Shown here piece after piece: positions 5,721-7,186 of a DNA stretch of 7,186 nucleotides; position 1 is the first letter of the stretch; each line of letters starts with the position of its first letter. Below the pieces are notes generated by a model. The model did no database searches. It had not been told where the DNA came from and saw only the letters and a list, made by a program, of their open reading frames with translations. Source of the DNA: Gemmatimonadota bacterium (GTDB lineage: Bacteria; Gemmatimonadota; Gemmatimonadetes; Longimicrobiales; RSA9); the NCBI GenBank assembly GCA_019689775.1, contig JADGGV010000205.1, positions 1-7,186 on the forward strand. Reading direction: 5' to 3'. The position numbers and the translations under genes were made by a program.

Positions 5721-7118
5721 CTACTCCGTCCGCGCCCCTCCCCCGCCCGGCCGCTGCGTCACGTACACCGCCTTGATGTTCGCGAACTCGCGCAGCCCCT
5801 CGATCGCCAGCTCGCGGCCGTAGCCGGACGCCTTGACGCCGCCGAACGGGAGGCGCGGGTCGGAGGCGACCATCGCGTTGACGAACGTCATCCCCGCCTC
5901 GATCTCGTTGACGAAGCGCTCGATCTCCGCCTCGTCGTTCGTCCAGACGCTGCTGCCGAGGCCGAAGCTGGTCTCGTTCGCGCGGCGGATCGCCTCGTCG
6001 ACGTCGCGCACGCGGAAGACGGCGGCGACGGGCGCGAAGATCTCGTCGACCGCCGCCGGCGAGTCGTCCGGCACGTCCGCCAGCACCGTCGGCGCGTAGA
6101 ACCAACCGGGGCGATCGAGCCGACGGCCGCCGGTCAGCACGCGCGCGCCGGCCCGCACCGTCTCCTCGACCTGGCGCACCGTCGTCTGGAGGACCTGCTC
6201 CGTCGCGAGCGGACCGACCTGCGTCTCGGGGTCCATCGGATCGCCGACGCGCAGCGACTCCATCCCGTGCACGAAGCGCTCGAGGAACGCATCGTAGACG
6301 GCCTCGTGCACGATGAAGCGCTTCGCGGCGATGCACGACTGGCCGTTGTTGATCACGCGCGCCTCGACGGCGATCCGGGCCGTCGCATCGAGGTCCGCGC
6401 TCGGCATGACGATGAACGGGTCGCTCCCGCCCAGCTCGAGCACCGTCTTCTTGATCCGCTTCCCCGCCTGGCTCGCCACCGCGCTCCCCGCCGGCGTGCT
6501 CCCCGTCAGCGTCGCCGCGCGCACGCGCGCGTCGTCGATCACCCGCGCCACGCGCGACGAGCCGATCAGCAGCGTCTGGAACTCGTCGTCGGCGAAGCCC
6601 GCCCGGCGCAGCAGATCCTCGATCGCCAGCGCGCACCCCGGCACGTTCGACGCGTGCTTCAGCAGCCCCACGTTCCCGACGGTCAGCGCCGGCGCCGCGA
6701 AGCGGAAGACCTGCCAGAACGGGAAGTTCCACGGCATGATCGCGAGCACCGGCCCGATCGGCAGGTAGCGCACGAAGCTGCGGTCCGCCTCCGTCGCGAC
6801 GACGTGGTCCGCCAGCGCCGCCTCGCCGATCTCCGCGTAGTACCGGCACGCCTTCGCGCACTTCCGCGCCTCCGCCACCGCCGCGCCGATCGGCTTCCCC
6901 ATCTCCCGCGTCATCAGCGCGCCCAGCGCCTCCGCCTCGCGCTCCAGGATCTCGGCCGCGGCCGACAGCTTCGCCGCCCGCTCCCGCAGCGGCGTCCGAC
7001 GGTAGCGCCGGTACGCCGCCTCCGCGCGCGCGAGCCGCCGCTCCAGCTCCTCGTCCGACAGCTCGTCGTAGCGCGCCAGCTCTTCCCCCGTCGCGGGGTT
7101 CACGCTCCTGATCGTCAC
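5721..7118 (-). CDS. NAD(P)-dependent aldehyde dehydrogenase, probable succinate-semialdehyde dehydrogenase (Sad/YneI-like)
   Basis: A 465-residue soluble aldehyde dehydrogenase, close to the length of E. coli Sad (YneI). It oxidises an aldehyde to the acid with NAD(P)+; succinate semialdehyde is the likeliest substrate from resemblance to Sad, including MPWNFPFWQVFR, LLKHASNVPGCA, LELGGSDPFIV and CIAAKRFIV. Visible catalytic residues are N131 (in PWNF), K154 for cofactor binding, general base E228 and nucleophile C262 (NNGQSCIAA). The nucleotide-binding turn LTGST is at 204-208. The usual EIFGPV motif reads EIFAPV (359-364), a small departure. The C-terminal tail is Gly-rich and not conserved. 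The start is GTG 7118, supported by AAGGAGG (7133-7127) 8 nt upstream. No gabT or other GABA-pathway gene is in view, so the pathway stays open. Confidence 0.93.
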   Translation of the reverse strand: MTIRSVNPATGEELARYDELSDEELERRLARAEAAYRRYRRTPLRERAAKLSAAAEILEREAEALGALMTREMGKPIGAAVAEARKCAKACRYYAEIGEAALADHVVATEADRSFVRYLPIGPVLAIMPWNFPFWQVFRFAAPALTVGNVGLLKHASNVPGCALAIEDLLRRAGFADDEFQTLLIGSSRVARVIDDARVRAATLTGSTPAGSAVASQAGKRIKKTVLELGGSDPFIVMPSADLDATARIAVEARVINNGQSCIAAKRFIVHEAVYDAFLERFVHGMESLRVGDPMDPETQVGPLATEQVLQTTVRQVEETVRAGARVLTGGRRLDRPGWFYAPTVLADVPDDSPAAVDEIFAPVAAVFRVRDVDEAIRRANETSFGLGSSVWTNDEAEIERFVNEIEAGMTFVNAMVASDPRLPFGGVKASGYGRELAIEGLREFANIKAVYVTQRPGGGGARTE

Positions 7119-7126
7119 GATGCGTC

Positions 7127-7133
7127 CCTCCTT
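7127..7133 (-). promoter_or_regulatory. Ribosome binding site for aldehyde dehydrogenase
   Basis: AAGGAGG on the minus strand, 8 nt before the GTG start at 7118; a near-perfect Shine-Dalgarno match that fixes the unusual GTG start. The remaining bases to the window edge are GC-rich and show no promoter I can name. Confidence 0.8.
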
Positions 7134-7186
7134 CGCTGGCGACGGCCCGCGGCCGCCCGCCGCCGGCCGCGCCGCCCGTCCTGTCC

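Noticed and set aside
5476..6861. A 461-codon minus-strand frame inside the aldehyde dehydrogenase gene
   Set aside because: It overlaps the real dehydrogenase in another frame and reads as Arg/Gly/Asp-rich low-complexity sequence.

Overview
This is a high-GC window (roughly three quarters G+C by eye) from a bacterial chromosome. It carries six protein genes, one likely leader-peptide ORF and several GC-rich hairpins. I see no rRNA, tRNA, CRISPR array, transposase or phage gene. The GC content, GTG starts, clear Shine-Dalgarno sites and a Neisseria AniA-like copper nitrite reductase suggest a GC-rich environmental bacterium able to reduce nitrite. Gemmatimonadota, Chloroflexota, Myxococcota or a similar soil lineage are all possible; the sequence alone does not fix the taxon.

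Layout, left to right: (1) a C/G homopolymer block at the left edge running into the end of a small three-helix membrane protein of unknown function (36-272, +). (2) A GC-rich gap, then a Kef-type CPA2 cation/proton antiporter (530-2662, +) with extra membrane helices and a C-terminal TrkA-C domain. (3) A 146-bp convergent gap holding a near-copy of the last codons of the next gene. (4) A minus-strand pair: nirK (copper nitrite reductase, 4908-3829) followed by nirV (formylglycine-generating-enzyme-like periplasmic protein, 3693-2809), separated by 135 bp with a perfect 24-bp palindrome just after nirK. (5) A 288-bp divergent control region between nirK and a GNAT acetyltransferase gene (5197-5712, +). 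It holds an AT-rich promoter-like island, an inverted repeat on the nirK side, and on the other side a leader with hairpins and a 16-residue ORF whose stop overlaps the GNAT start. (6) A Sad/YneI-like aldehyde dehydrogenase (7118-5721, -), tail to tail with the GNAT gene with 8 bp between their stop codons.

The functional core is the nirK-nirV pair. NirK reduces nitrite to nitric oxide in the periplasm, with all copper and catalytic residues present. NirV is its well-known genomic companion of unsettled function. The antiporter, acetyltransferase and aldehyde dehydrogenase look like ordinary housekeeping or stress genes with no evident link to denitrification. I did not find a clearly new multi-gene system. 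The observations most worth checking are the coupled leader ORF before the GNAT gene, the duplicated nirV tail, the nirK/nirV palindrome, and the loss of the canonical cysteine pair in NirV.
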